The position numbers were made by a program, and so were the translations under genes. Positions 36,511-56,329 of a DNA stretch of 64,000 nt are shown one piece after another. Source of the DNA: Pagrus major (taxonomy: Eukaryota > Chordata > Actinopteri > Spariformes > Sparidae); contig NC_133220.1 in NCBI RefSeq assembly GCF_040436345.1, forward strand, positions 10,299,664 to 10,363,663, in the 5' to 3' direction. Under the pieces are notes generated by a model that was not told the DNA's origin, ran no database searches, and saw only the letters and a program-made list of their open reading frames with translations. Within the stretch, counting starts at the first letter, position 1, and each line of letters begins with the position of its first letter.

Positions 36511-38460
36511 ACTGAATGAGGGAATCGTGAGATTGTAAAATGATAAAAATGTGTTTTTAGCCATCTTAGCAGCACTGACAGGGCTCATCTGTTGGTCCAA
36601 CACTTTTGTCCAGACAGCTCTCAACAACGTCTTGATGGACTGCCGGCGTACAGAACATGTCCAAACTGTTTTTATTTCATTAACCTGGTGCGTCAGAGGA
36701 TTAATCAGGTCGCCTTTCACGAGTAATTTAGTGTCATTGTACCTTTTTTTGAGTTATGGTTACAGATCCTCTCTCTCCACCTCCCTTCACTTGTATTTTG
36801 ATGGTAATTTATTTGCCAAAAAAGGGTCAAAACACACAGAAAGCAAAGATAAAGATTGCTTTTTTTTTCACATTTCTATAGATTTCGCGATAATATTGTT
36901 ATCGTGAAATTCTTTGGCATGTGATTGGACAAACCATCTGTCCATCACCGTCCATCACAGGCTCAATTCAAAACTATCAGATCAACAGGAGAACACTACA
37001 GACAGCAGAGCCGGTCGGTTAATCAGACGAGAGACGAGCAGAAACAATTTTTGATATTAATATAATATTATTTAATGTTGAAGCTTCTTACTCTTGTGCT
37101 TTTTATTTTCATTTGCCTAAACGTCTGCCTCAGCGAGTAAAGGGTACGCAAGCTTAAAACAGGTTCTCATTAAACTTTATTCCCTGAATAAATGTGTCAT
37201 CAAGTGTTTGTAGATTCAGTTACACCTCATGTACGATATGAACTTTTATCGGTAGTACAATGATTATGCAATTATTTTTTACGATGTTTTCTTTACTGTT
37301 TCAGATCTCCATTGACACTTAATCTCTATATCTCACCACTAACTGCTCTGTTGTTTTTAAAACTGGTTTTAAAATGTGATAATTGCTCTTTTTCCGAGGC
37401 GGGCAAGAGGTTTGTTCTGCCAAGAAAAGATGGCCTCGAGCTACACTGAGCGGTTTTGTCTCTCAGGTTGTACCTTTCAGTCAAAGAGTGGAAGTTAAAC
37501 GTATCCCTGTTTTGATTGCGCGGAGATAAATCTCACTGTGCCCCCTGTTTACATGACGGATCAAGTGGGGTTAAGATGTCAGTCTTCAGGTGAAAGGATA
37601 CGATCATTATAGTTATCAGCACCATGGCGATGGGGTAAAACACATTCAGGAGATTACAGCAATTACAGACTTGTAGAGGACAAACAGGGTTTGGTCTGTG
37701 GGTAGGATGTATTAATGTATTAATAGGCCTCACCCGTCACTTCACCGCAGCTCACAACAACAAAAACTGTCCACCTTTCAAAGATGAGTCTGAGCCAACA
37801 AACACTCTCACTGTAGGGAGGGGCGGCTGTGAATACTATTAAAACAAACCTGTCCTGAAACATTTACAATACTCACATTTAGTCAGGGATACTGGGATCT
37901 GAGTGCATATGTGCTTGTGTGTGCATGGATATACGATAAAAGTCAAATGAAATGTGTTGCGTTGCTATTGCGGAGCAGAAATATTCACAAAACACTAAAT
38001 AAAACAAAATTTCAGATATGTCACAACATAAACAATCACTAAATATCTCTTAAGCCAATTTTCCACGCACTGTCCTGTTCCCTCTTCCTTTTGAAATCAG
38101 ATGCATTGCTTTGCATCATATGAAACATTGTACAGAGTTTACATTCATCAAGACTGGTTTCTGACTGAGCAACTGTAGCTGCAGCAGCTGTTACTTCTGA
38201 TTCTTCAGCAATAAATCATCCCAAAAAGTGACAAAATGATGAGCGCAGACAGAAAACACCTGAACCTGAGCCGCCTTTGGTTGTTCCAGACATTTATTCA
38301 CGTTCCCGACGTACACGTTCTTTATCGTACTTTTGTAAATAAACACGCTGTCACGCGTATACGACAACCTGAACCTCGTCTGGAGTCTCATCTTCTGTCG
38401 CAGTCTGAGAGCACAGATCACTTTGTTAGTAGGATAATTAATAATAGTCGGCTGTTACGT
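36511..38460. other. Intergenic interval between convergent spdef and pacsin1
   Basis: No gene, RNA or recognised repeat. ORFs up to 118 codons (36551-36907) show no domain. Confidence 0.55.
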
Positions 38461-38464
38461 CACC

Positions 38465-38575
38465 TCTCATCATCCAAGTGGCTGCTTCCTTTCTAACTAA
38501 CTGGAGGGGAGTTGCAGGTTTTAAGACTCTGTGTGGGAGTGTCCTGACAGAGTCGTTAAGGACACATCGCTGAGT
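38465..38575. mobile_element. Inserted-element family, fragment (copy 2)
   Basis: It shares cctctcatcatccaag, then ctaactaactggaggggagt, then ctgtgtgggagtgtcctgac and agagtcgttaaggac with 4967-5376 and 52339-52588. It is about 110 bp, so heavily truncated. Confidence 0.7.
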
Positions 38576-38579
38576 TTGC

Positions 38580-40400
38580 AATGGTTAACTACAGAAAAAC
38601 TACTTGAATCACTTGTGAATGTTGTTGAAACTACCAGCCAGCTGCTGCTAAATGTATCTAAACTTCTCTGAGCAGTCCCGGTGTTTGGTACTGTGTCAAT
38701 GTCAAAATCCCTGTGGACCGATTGGAGTACATTCAGATCACCTGTTGTGTTCAGACTGGCTCCTGAGTAATGATTGAGAGACGCTTGGGGGGCATTCTGC
38801 TCAGAGCCAATCAGGGGGTGACGACACCCTTTCATTAAAAGCTTACAAGAGGTGAGGTTTGCAAAAAAAAAGTCCCTCTTTCTGTGCCTTACAATAACCT
38901 GATGCCTCCAGGTTTCTTTTGTTGTTTATCTTCTACTGAACTCCTTCATACACTTTAAATTACTTTCCTCCATCACTGAGAGGCATTAATATGTATTAAT
39001 GAAGAGGCAGCTGTGTGATTTTGGTTCCCAAGTAAATATTTCTTTGTGTTTTTATGTGTTTTGTTACTGGTTCTCATGCTTCCTCCTGCAAGTATCACCA
39101 CATACTGGTTTAATTACATGTAGTTCACGACTCCCAGCACTGTAGATGGATTTTGTTTTTTTTAATGCACCACCCCACTTCAAAACGTAGCCTGCTTGAG
39201 ATCTTACAACAGTTAAAAGGTTGTATTTTTTTTTGTTTGTTGGAGAAATGTCTTCATCAGCAATTTGAATAAGTTGATTACCTTCAAATAAGTTATTACC
39301 GCACAAAGAAACAAGGCTTATCATTAAAGTCCTGATGACTGAAACTCAATGAACCTGAAGGCAACCCGAGGGCCTTCCCCACCTGCGAGAATTGTGATGG
39401 TCTGCTGACGGGCAGCAGGTGTGCTGATTGAACTGTCTGATTCTCAAAGATTGTGGTTGTTCCTGAGAATCTGACTCACAACACGATTCACGTGCCACAT
39501 TTCTTCAAGGCTGCATGACAAAGAGCTGAATGTGGTCACTACTGCCCTCTACTGGCAGACTGTGTTACTGAGTCAGACCCAGGAGGAAACAGCAGATGGG
39601 AGCTGCAGCCTTAACCTTAATTTAAGTCTTTCTCAGACTAGATTAAAGGTGAGGAGGCTCAGACCGTCACCGCTAAATACTTTGATCAAATTAATGTAAA
39701 AGGGGGCCAGCACTTAACTTTAGATATTTGGACACGTGATCACTGCTGTCTGAGGAAATGTATTTAAAAACATCTAAAAAGTAAAGAATCAATAATAATT
39801 TAGTTTGGAGCCTGGAGCCGCTTCATCGACATCATTTATTCATGTTCTGTTAGAGATCCCCTGAGCTATATACATTTACATTTTGTTGTTTGAATATATG
39901 CACATTTCATTAGGAAAACTGAAAACTAATGTATCTAACGTAATGAACTGTATTTTAATTTTGAAAAAGGGAACATTTATAGATGCTTACTGAAAGTCAG
40001 CTTCTTTTAAATTCAGTTTATGATTATGTAATCATCGAAATTAAATCTACAAAAAGGCTTGAAATGTTTAATTTTATGTGTAATGAATCTAGAATATACG
40101 GAAGTTTCACTTTTTGAATTCAATTATGGAACAAAATCAACTTTTCCGTGATGTTTTGACTGGTCTAAATACGTTAGGCGTCTGCATTTTGTCCTTGTAG
40201 GGCAGAGTCAAAGTCTCTTGTGTCACAGTGTTCTGATGACATCTTTTTATTTTTTGCGTATGCAGATGAACAGGCACTACAGTTTGGAAAGTACAGCACT
40301 ATGCTAAAGAAAAGAGAAAGCCCTCTAAAGTTCTCTAAAAGGTTTTCCTCAACATTGCAGATCAATGTTTTTTCCAGCAGACAGAAAAGAAAAAGGAGCA
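38580..40400. other. Intergenic interval without recognised genes
   Basis: No exon-like chains. The ORFs at 38521-38835, 39064-39324 and 40174-40401 (all minus strand) show nothing recognisable. Confidence 0.55.
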
Positions 40401-41767
40401 TTTGAGTATTTTCTTTTTTTTTTTTTAAACATGACTTTAACCGTCCTTCAGTGTATCACAGGAGTTTCACAGTGGACGCTGCAGCTGTAGCTTTTACACA
40501 CTTTAACAGTACACTTGTTAACAGTCCCATTCTGTTTTAAAATACAGTTAAAAGTCCGTCGAGAGGCTGAAGTCTTTAAATTCATTTCATCTTCGGACAA
40601 AGAGGGCCTGCGTGTCGCGTCAGTGTAAACTGAGCTGGATGAGCCGGAGTCAGATTCTGTAGAAGCGTGCTCTTTTTCACTTTGTTGGACGTGACGGCTG
40701 AGAGTCTTTGGAGTGGCAGAGGTGGAGGATTTTTAGTAAGGCAATATTGATTTCACCCGTCTGAGTCCACTGCTAACAAGGAGCAACACTTTTTAAAAAG
40801 TATACACAAGCATAAACACAGCACAAGAGACGATTCCCTCCTGGACCTTCTTTTTTTTTTTTTTGTTAAATGGACTTCTCTCCTGCAGCAGAGAAGGCGG
40901 TCGTCTCATCAATATTTCAGAGACGGATCCTCTTTCTGCTTTCTTGTGCAGAGCTCGTCGCAGCTTTCTCTGTCTGCGTCAGTAAGAGAACACCCGCCTC
41001 CCTCATCGACGAGGGTGTAGTTTTCACCAACACCTGTGGTAACCAGGGGTAACAAATCTATCTCGTATAACACGTACTGTACCGCCACATGCACTCATAC
41101 TCTTTGTCTGATTCAGATTTTCTGATTAAAACAAAATATTTAACTATAAAGACGTGTATAGCCGATATTTAATACAGCGTGTGTTTTGGTACACAGTGAA
41201 ACCGACCCATCAGGACTATGTCACGCAACGCAAATCATCCCGATAAAGAGTTTTAATTCGATCGAGAAACTGTCAATAATTTGGTGGAAACGAATCGAGG
41301 ACATGCACTGGATCGGTTCAGATCAGAGCGATAAACAGTGTGTGGGAGCATCAGCATGCACATAATCACAGAGATAAGAGCTGGAAGCTGATAATGCCGA
41401 GTCAATGACACTCACTCAGGGTAAACAAGTCTTACTGAATGCAGGGATTAAAAAAATAAATAAAAACCCTGGTCGCGAAATGAAGCTAATCTCCATACAA
41501 AACAGCTCTGAGTTTATATTTCCGAGCAGGTTCGGCTCTTGGCGCCTGCATTATTAACACAGTAAAGAGAAACAGGAGAAACTAAACGACAGGTAATAGT
41601 TATAACAGGCACCTTGTTAGAGACAGGTGGGACAGCGGAGGTTAATGTAAACAATCCTTTTTTCCATTTCAAAGAGAAGCTCTGCTCGGCGACTTTTATC
41701 TCGTTTCAAAAAATGCTAATTCTGTGACATGCTGTGGAGCGCAGCAGGAAAACCACTAAAAGCATTA

Positions 41768-42385
41768 AAGGAACAGTTCACCCAAAAATGAAAATCCATC
41801 ATCATCTGAATTTCTGACTTTCCATCCATGTCCATGGAAAAGTCGGGTGAATTTTTCGTAGTCCCCAAAACATTTTTGGAGCTTCAGCGTTGCAGCATTC
41901 TCCTAAACAACAGAAGTGGATGGGGACTTGTTTTAAAACGTAAAATACAACCAAAAAAATAACATAAAATGGCTCCATACAGCTCGTCTGCTGTAATCCA
42001 AGTCTCCAAAAGCCCCTAGATCCTAAATTGATTTGAAAAGACGTCATTTACACCCCTTTTAAAGCAAAAATCTTCAGTGTAGCTGCTAAGCTAAAAGCAT
42101 TAGCGCGCACCATTGACTTATAATAAGATCTGGATCCAGTGTCGAAGGCAGAGCCCTTTTCATTCCTTTAGAAAGCTGTTCAGTGGCGTTTTGAAGCCAA
42201 AAAACCTCGACTTCCCAGATATGAAAATACCTCGATCTTCCGTGTTGTGCGGCCCATAGAGCATGCGCCCTAGACACTTCCTCCTACCGAGCCTCAGTAA
42301 CGCTGTTTTGCTGTGAAGCTCAAGAAATGTTTTGTGGACTACAAAACTTCACCTGACTTTTCCATCAGCATGAAGGTGAGGTCAT
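41768..42385. mobile_element. Fold-back repeat, most complete copy (copy 4)
   Basis: The left arm (aaaagtcgggtgaatttttc, then gtagtccccaaaacattttt and ggagcttcagcgtt) is the inverted counterpart of the right arm (aacgctgttttgctgtgaag, then aaatgttttgtggactac and cacctgacttttcc). The element starts next to attaaaggaacagttcaccc, a TTAA-type end. The middle includes gctaagctaaaagcattagc. There is no ORF for a transposase. Confidence 0.8.
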
Positions 42386-42412
42386 TTTACACATTTTCCT
42401 GTAAAGGAACAG

Positions 42413-42690
42413 ATTGACATTGTGGGAAATATGCTGAGACGAGGAGAGTTAACACAAGGAGATTGATACCACTCATCTCTACACACTAAATATGAAGCTA
42501 GAGCTAGCATTCAGTTGGCTTAGCATCGTTCTCTCTGTATTAAACAAAAGAGATATAACTATTACATTTTTTTGGGCTTTAGAGATTGATAGGGTTGATT
42601 TTGTTACCTTCAGGCGAGCCAGGCTAGCTGTTACTCCCTGTTTGCAGTATTGAGGCTAAACTAAGCTAAGCTAAGCTGTTGACTGTAGCT
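42413..42690. mobile_element. MITE family C, copy 1 (partial)
   Basis: It starts aaaggaacagattgacattg, then tgggaaatatgctgagac, gattgataccactcatctct and atgaagctagagctagca. This order is shared with the copies near 44175, 45577 and 55538. Confidence 0.7.
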
Positions 42691-43236
42691 TCGTATTTAC
42701 TGTACAAAGAAGAGAATGATATCAATCCTCTTTTCTAACTCAAGACGAAATGGAAGCCTATTTCCCGAAATGTTGAACTTTTCCTGAAATGCTAAACATG
42801 TAAATATTTCACAAAGAAAAGAAAACACTGTATCCAATGAGAACACAACTGTACAAGCATCCAGACTGTAAAAAAAGATTAAAATATATACATGAAATGC
42901 ACAATGCATAGCTCATTCTCACTATCCAGGCACAACCGATGAAACCATATCAATATTATGATGAGAGTAAAATACTGTATGGCGTGTTAGCATCACATCT
43001 GAAATCAAACACAGCTACACACAAAAGAGGCTATAATATGTTGCTTCAGTTTGCAGTATTTGGAGATGATGATGTGATCCTGAACAGTCCTCTCTGTGAT
43101 GAGTGCTGAGATGAAGACACTGTGCCCGACAGCAAGAGGAAGCTTTGCTTTCAAGTCTCTGGCAATGTGCAGGTATGACCGGACGGTTCAGTCTGGGTTT
43201 GCCCTCGGATGACACAAGCGTCCTCAGCCGGAACAG

Positions 43237-51087
<7,851 letters not shown>

Positions 51088-51153
51088 GGTCCCAGATTTG
51101 GCAGGATGGCTTCAGGCTGTGGCGGTCTGCAGCAGAGTAACACTCCTCATGCA
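51088..51153 (-). other. Candidate pacsin1 5' UTR part of the start-codon exon, with an upstream ORF
   Basis: On the minus strand, a pyrimidine tract and GCAG acceptor end at 51154, so the exon would begin at 51153. It carries an upstream ATG at 51150 followed by twelve codons and a TGA ending at 51112, 24 bases before the main ATG. Both claims depend on the acceptor being used. Confidence 0.5.
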
Positions 51154-51604
51154 CTGCGAGAGAAAACGAGCACAGACGAGTGTAAACAGAGATAAACATG
51201 CTAATGAGCTGCAAGGCGCTGTCGAATAAGGTGACTCGGGCTACATTCACTACAATAATCATACACGTTTAACTTGAACACGTGCAGTTATGACGCTGTC
51301 GTTTTAAACAAGCTTGTGCGTTTCAGCTCATCACGCACAGATTGAATCCTTTTTCCTGCAGCTAATGTGATCACGACATCATAGTCTTAATCTCAATACT
51401 TTGTTTATGCTCTTTCACGGATTTTAATGTGGATGTAAAATGATTATGTAAAAAGAAGAAGGCAGTTGGCATTAAAGGTTTATGCATGAGATTATTAACC
51501 ACACATTTATAACATTAACTGCTTTTAAAGAACAATAGATAACACCACTCTACGGCTGACAAACAAATGGCATATTCATTGCTGAAATCAACCTATGAAA
51601 TATT

Positions 51605-51960
51605 GTCGAGGGCCGAAACTAACCAACAACTATTTTCCTGCCAATTGTTTTTCAATTAATTGTCTAAAAAATGTCAAAAAACTGTGAAAAATGCCACACT
51701 TTCCTGAAGATCAAGATGATGTCTTCAAATTGCTCATTTCATCTGTCCAACAGTCAAAGAACTAAAAATATTCAATTTACAACATTGGAAAATTCTCAAC
51801 TGATAAGCTGGAACCGATGAATGTCTGGCATTTAATTTAATAGTAGCTATTAATTTTCTTTTGAACAACTGCAATGTCAAATTTAAAAGTTGACTTTGCT
51901 TACGAAAAGTCAGGAAGCCGATTACCTCAGAATTGACAAGCAGACGACAAAATTTCAGTT
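51605..51960. repeat. hAT-like 'cgattaatcg' MITE, diverged copy
   Basis: gggccgaaactaaccaacaa, then tgatgtcttcaaattgctc, tccaacagtcaaagaac and agctggaaccgatgaatgtc follow the order of a common fish element. The ends are decayed. Confidence 0.6.
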
Positions 51961-52309
51961 GCACAAGCTAAAAAGTTTAAACAACTTAAAATTATAAGTG
52001 TTCTTCACTGGGTAAATCGGTTTTTGTCACTTTGTCAGATTCTACAGTGTAATAAACTAATCCATAATATGTCAGTCAATCTATTAAATAGTAAGAAAAT
52101 AGTAAAAAAAAAAAAGTTCCCTTGATATATTCGAGAGCTCAAGGTAACACCAGTCAACAACAACAGTCTGAAAACATTTATATTCAATAAATGATGATAT
52201 AAAATGGGAAAAAACTGCATTGAATTAAGTGTTTTTGCTCTGTGAAAAGTTGAGCAAAGTCAGCTTTAATTTAATCTTCCTTAAATCAAGAGAATTACGC
52301 CAACAATCA

Positions 52310-52945
52310 CAACTAAAGCTGCAATGATTAGACGATTACTACAATGCAGTACTGAGTTCCCTCCCCAGACAGCTTAACAGCCATTCACACCTGGGCTCAC
52401 CTAGCCCTAGCAACCCACATGAAAGCCCACAAGCGTCCATAACGACTCTGTAAGGACACTCCCACACAGAGTTTAAAAGCCTGCAACTCCCCTCCAGTTA
52501 GTTAGAACTGAAGAAGCCTCTTGGATGAGAGGTGAAACGTCTTCTAGAAACTGAAACAAGTCCAGTTGACTAAGATACAGCACTTTGGATTAGACGATTA
52601 ATTTAATCGGAACAAGAGAAAATTAGTTGCCGACTTATTTTGCTCATTAGTCATTATTCAGGCAAAAATGTCAATTACTCTTCTTTTTTACTACAAACTA
52701 GAGCAGCGCTTAATTAGTCAATTAATCAATTAGTCTAAAGAAAATCAGTCAAAAATATAAAAGGAAAGCTTTTTTGTTCCTTTGTCATTTCTGATGGTAA
52801 ATGAAGAGTCTGTTGGTTGGACAAAAGAGGCAATCTGAAGAAGTCATTGTGGAATAATCTGACACACTTTTCACATCAGATTTTATTATAGACTAAACAA
52901 TTAATGGTGGAAAAAACCTTTAGTTGCAGCACTAAAACAGATAAT
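52310..52945. mobile_element. hAT-like MITE copy interrupted by a 250-bp insertion
   Basis: The left end aaagctgcaatgattagacg and the right end ttagttgcagcact are inverted. The interior contains ggacaaaagaggcaatctga. The copy is split by the element at 52339-52588. Confidence 0.7.
52339..52588. mobile_element. Inserted element, copy 3, with a perfect 12-bp target-site duplication
   Basis: The word attagacgatta occurs directly before (52327-52338) and directly after (52589-52600) this 250-bp segment. The segment runs from ctacaatgcagtactgag to gatacagcactttgg, and its sequence matches both halves of the element at 4967-5376. It has no ORF. A duplication this long fits target-primed (SINE/LINE-driven) insertion better than the 2-8 bp duplications of most DNA transposons. 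Confidence 0.85.
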
Positions 52946-53436
52946 GTAGATAATACAGCTGAACAAGCTAATACACACGTGTACAAAGTCCAACCTGAAG
53001 GTGACGAGATCACTGACTGCCATCAGCAGAGCGTTTTACTTTGCACAATACTTTCCACATACTGATATCAGACAGGCTCCGGTACTTACAAAACCATAAT
53101 CAACCTCATAAGCTGCACAACCTGCACTGTGAGTGCTTCCGGTTATTTCTCCCTCTGCTCTCCTGAGATGACTCTGTCAATACATTTAATGACTGGATAG
53201 CAATTTTCAGCGGCATCGACTCAGCCGCTGTCAGAACAGTGCAGCCTAATTGCAGAGTAATCTTCCTCCATTTAAGTCATCTAACATTATCCCAAGGCCT
53301 CACTGGAACACCTCATTCTGCTGCGGAAATTAATAGCTGTGACACGACTGCTAATGACGATGCTGAAATTAGGACACAAAATGACGGGCGAAGAGAGAGA
53401 ATAAACCAAAACCATCCATCCAGAACCATACTGACC

Positions 53437-53765
53437 TGCAACAATTAGTGGATTAATTGATTAGTTGATCGAAAGAACTATTTTGATCATCAACTAATTG
53501 TTTTAGTCAGTTTTCAAGCAAAAATGTCAATTATTTGTTGGATCCAGTCTCTTAATTGTAAGAATTGATTGATTTCTTTGTCATTAATGATAGTAAATGA
53601 CTCTTCAGGCTTTTGGCTGTTGTTGGACAAAAGAAGCCATTTGAAGACGTCAGTTTGGGCTTTTTTTCCGCAATTTGTTTGACATTTTCTAAAGGATTAA
53701 TCGATTAACTGTGAGAATAATTGCACGATTAATCAATAATGAAAATATCGTTAGTTGCAGCCGTG
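53437..53765. mobile_element. hAT-like MITE, near full-length copy with inverted ends
   Basis: It starts ctgcaacaattagtgg and ends atatcgttagttgcag, an imperfect inverted pair. It carries gttgttggacaaaagaagcc and several gattaatcgatt-like words. Non-coding. Confidence 0.75.
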
Positions 53766-53864
53766 ATCCACTGTGGTCCAGTGGCAGCTGGGCCGGAGCC
53801 TCTGTTTGAAGTGACTCTTAACATTTGTTGTTGAAAAGACAATCAAACAACTACAACAGAGATG

Positions 53865-54410
53865 CAAAATGAGAATCAAAATAACCTCAAAGAGATGCAA
53901 CAGAGCTGCAAAGAGACTGAAACGATGCCAAAGAGACACAAATCGACCAGACAGAATTGAAACAACCACAAAGAGAAGCAAAACAGCTAAAGAGGGTCGA
54001 GAATAATCACAAAGAGAGGCAACACAACTGCAAAGAGACGGGAATAATCACAAAGAGACAAATAACAACTACAGAGAGATGGGAACGACCACAAAGAGAT
54101 GCAACACAACTACAGAGACACTGCAATGTTGCCAAAGAGACACAAATCGACCAGACAGAATTGAAACAACCACAAAGAGAAGCAAAACAACTACAGAGAG
54201 ATGGGAACGACCACAGAGAGATGCAAAGCAACCACAAAAAGACAAAACAACTACAAAGAGATGCAACAGGGGATGTGAAATGAGATGCAAAACAACTATG
54301 AAGGCACACAAAACAACCACAGAGATGCAAAATCAGACACAAAACGACCTCAGCAGCACAAAGAGATGCAAGACGACTACAAATAGACAAAACAACCACA
54401 AAGAGTTCAA
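53865..54410. repeat. Decayed minisatellite of about 24-bp 'acaaagagatgcaaaacaac' units
   Basis: About 20 imperfect units built from caaagagatgcaa, caaccacaaagag and aactacagagaga over roughly 545 bases. A longer stretch is itself duplicated: acacaaatcgaccagacaga near 53936 and again near 54140. The predicted Thr/Lys/Arg- or Cys/Leu-rich ORFs are artefacts of the repeat. Confidence 0.85.
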
Positions 54411-55537
54411 CCTGAATGGAGCCATTTACATGTTCTCTATCTGTGTATATCTGTCTGCACAGGGACTGGTTGTCACAAAAAACAAATAACGGCTGTGTGA
54501 GTGAGTGAAGACACCGAGTGAAAACACAAACATTATCCCGGTGCTGCTGCTGCAGCTCATCAGCGCGGCGCTCACCTCCAATTATTCAGGTTCACTTCAC
54601 AGCCCAAACTGCAATTTCAGAAGTGACTACACTGCCAAATGTTCGCACAGCGTACGGAAATTATGATGGGCTCTAAGAAAGAGGTAATTAGACACAGCTG
54701 ATGATGTTTATCACTACAGCTTTATTAAACCAGAGAGACTGGGTTGTTGATACGATTACGTATATTACTTCACAGAAATCATTTTAAATATTCGTTTCTT
54801 GAGTCTGACTTAAAAGCAACAACAGAAAGTAGACCCTTGGATTACTGTAGCTATCTGCACAGGGATTTACTTCGGAGGAAACCAGGTAACTTGGGTTTTT
54901 AATTTCCTGGATCTCTGCTCTGAGTCTTGGTTATCAGAGCTTCCCACCTGTACATGAGCTCAACAGACGTTTCTAATCAGTCCCTTACTTTCAACTGCAC
55001 CATCCCACTATGATATGACAACAAAAGCCCTGATATTGTTTCTTAACTTGAGATATTTGCACAGGCATAAATCACGGAAGTGATACAACACTGAGATAAA
55101 AAATGATGCGTTACAAAAAGTAAGATGTACGATATGAAGGTGTGCAGGCGAGGCAGATGCGTCAAACAAAACAAACACACAAACCACCCAACGAACAGAG
55201 AGAAGAGCAGATCAAGATAAGATGCAAAGCGAAGATGCAAATGAACTGGATGACAAACATGAGGTAACAACAAAATAACGAGGAGGGTTATAAGAAAATA
55301 CTGTTATCAGCGCGGTGAAATGCCAGATGCAGCTGCAGACCAGTTTCACTGAGCCGCTGCTGGAATACAAAATACCAATAAACAGATGAGAATGTGAAGG
55401 CATTAGAGAGGGATTTGATGTTGTAATCATGGTTGGGATATGCGAGGTCATTTCTACCAAAGTGCTTCACAAAACAACCAAAGTATGCTGAGAGAATGAG
55501 TCATCCGAGCTCTGACGAATGACAAACTTCCTGTGTT
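54411..55537. other. Non-coding interval
   Basis: No exon or repeat boundary recognised. Confidence 0.5.
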
Positions 55538-56035
55538 AAAGGAATAGTTCAACATTCTGGTAAATGCTCTTAAGTAGTTTCTTGTCAAGAGCTAGATGAG
55601 AAGATCAGCACCGCTTTAATGTGTATTAGCTTAGCTGAGCACAAAGACAGGAAACGGGGGGAAACAGATAACTTGACTCTGTATGAAGGTCACAAAATCT
55701 GCCTCACAGCACCTCTAAAAACTTGTTTGTTTATTCTGTACAAAAACTGTAGGAACCACAAGCTGAGGTTTAAGCAGATTTATGTGCCAGACTTTTTCTT
55801 GGCAGGGAGCAGTACCTTCCTCTCCAGGTGAGCTGGCAACCTCAAATAAACCCCCTCTAAAAGCTGGTTGTTTCAACACTTCATTTTTGTGTACAGATTA
55901 CACAAATGAGATATAAACTGTTAATCAGAGGCTCTGGTAGGCAGATATCTGTTATCTTTGGACATAGCAAGGCTTGCGGTCTTTATGCTAAGCTAACCAG
56001 CTGCTGGCGGTAGCCTCATTTTTAGTGCACAGACA
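55538..56035. mobile_element. MITE family C, copy 4 (long)
   Basis: It begins ttaaaggaatagttcaacat and contains gctagatgagaagatcagca, acaaagacaggaaacggggg, ttctgtacaaaaactgtagg and tatgctaagctaaccagctg. The right terminus is unclear because element D abuts it. Confidence 0.75.
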
Positions 56036-56036
56036 A

Positions 56037-56325
56037 CATAAAGGGTAACACTATAATAACCATCATTAATAAGTGGTATATCTATAGCTAATTAAACTTC
56101 AGTTAATAGTTATTTCACTTTTAAAAAACCAGGAAATGCTTTATAAACCATTTATTTAGCAATTGTTTATTGTAAAGTTGCAACTGATGTTTAAAATGTT
56201 TTGTAAATAGTTAATAAATACTGTGTAGTTTAATGTTCTTCAACAGTTACATAACTATCAAATAAAGTTTAATTAACTATAAATGTACCATTTATTAATT
56301 ATGTTATTATAAAGTGTTATTTATA
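56037..56325. mobile_element. AT-rich dispersed element D, copy 2, with inverted ends
   Basis: The left end gggtaacactataataacc pairs with the right end gttattataaagtgttattt. The body matches 24440-24790. It abuts MITE family C copy 4. Confidence 0.75.
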
Positions 56326-56329
56326 TCAT

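Larger units (their letters stand above)
40430..43236 (-). other. Region downstream of the pacsin1 stop, possibly a long 3' UTR with repeats
   Basis: No coding sequence is recognised. The pacsin1 3' UTR must begin at 43236 and run leftward, but I could not fix its polyadenylation signal. The interval contains a full fold-back repeat (41768-42385) and a MITE (42413-42690). Confidence 0.4.

Noticed and set aside
53957..54489. Thr/Lys/Arg-rich ORFs of 108-136 codons
   Set aside because: They lie within the decayed minisatellite, and both strands and several frames are open for the same reason.
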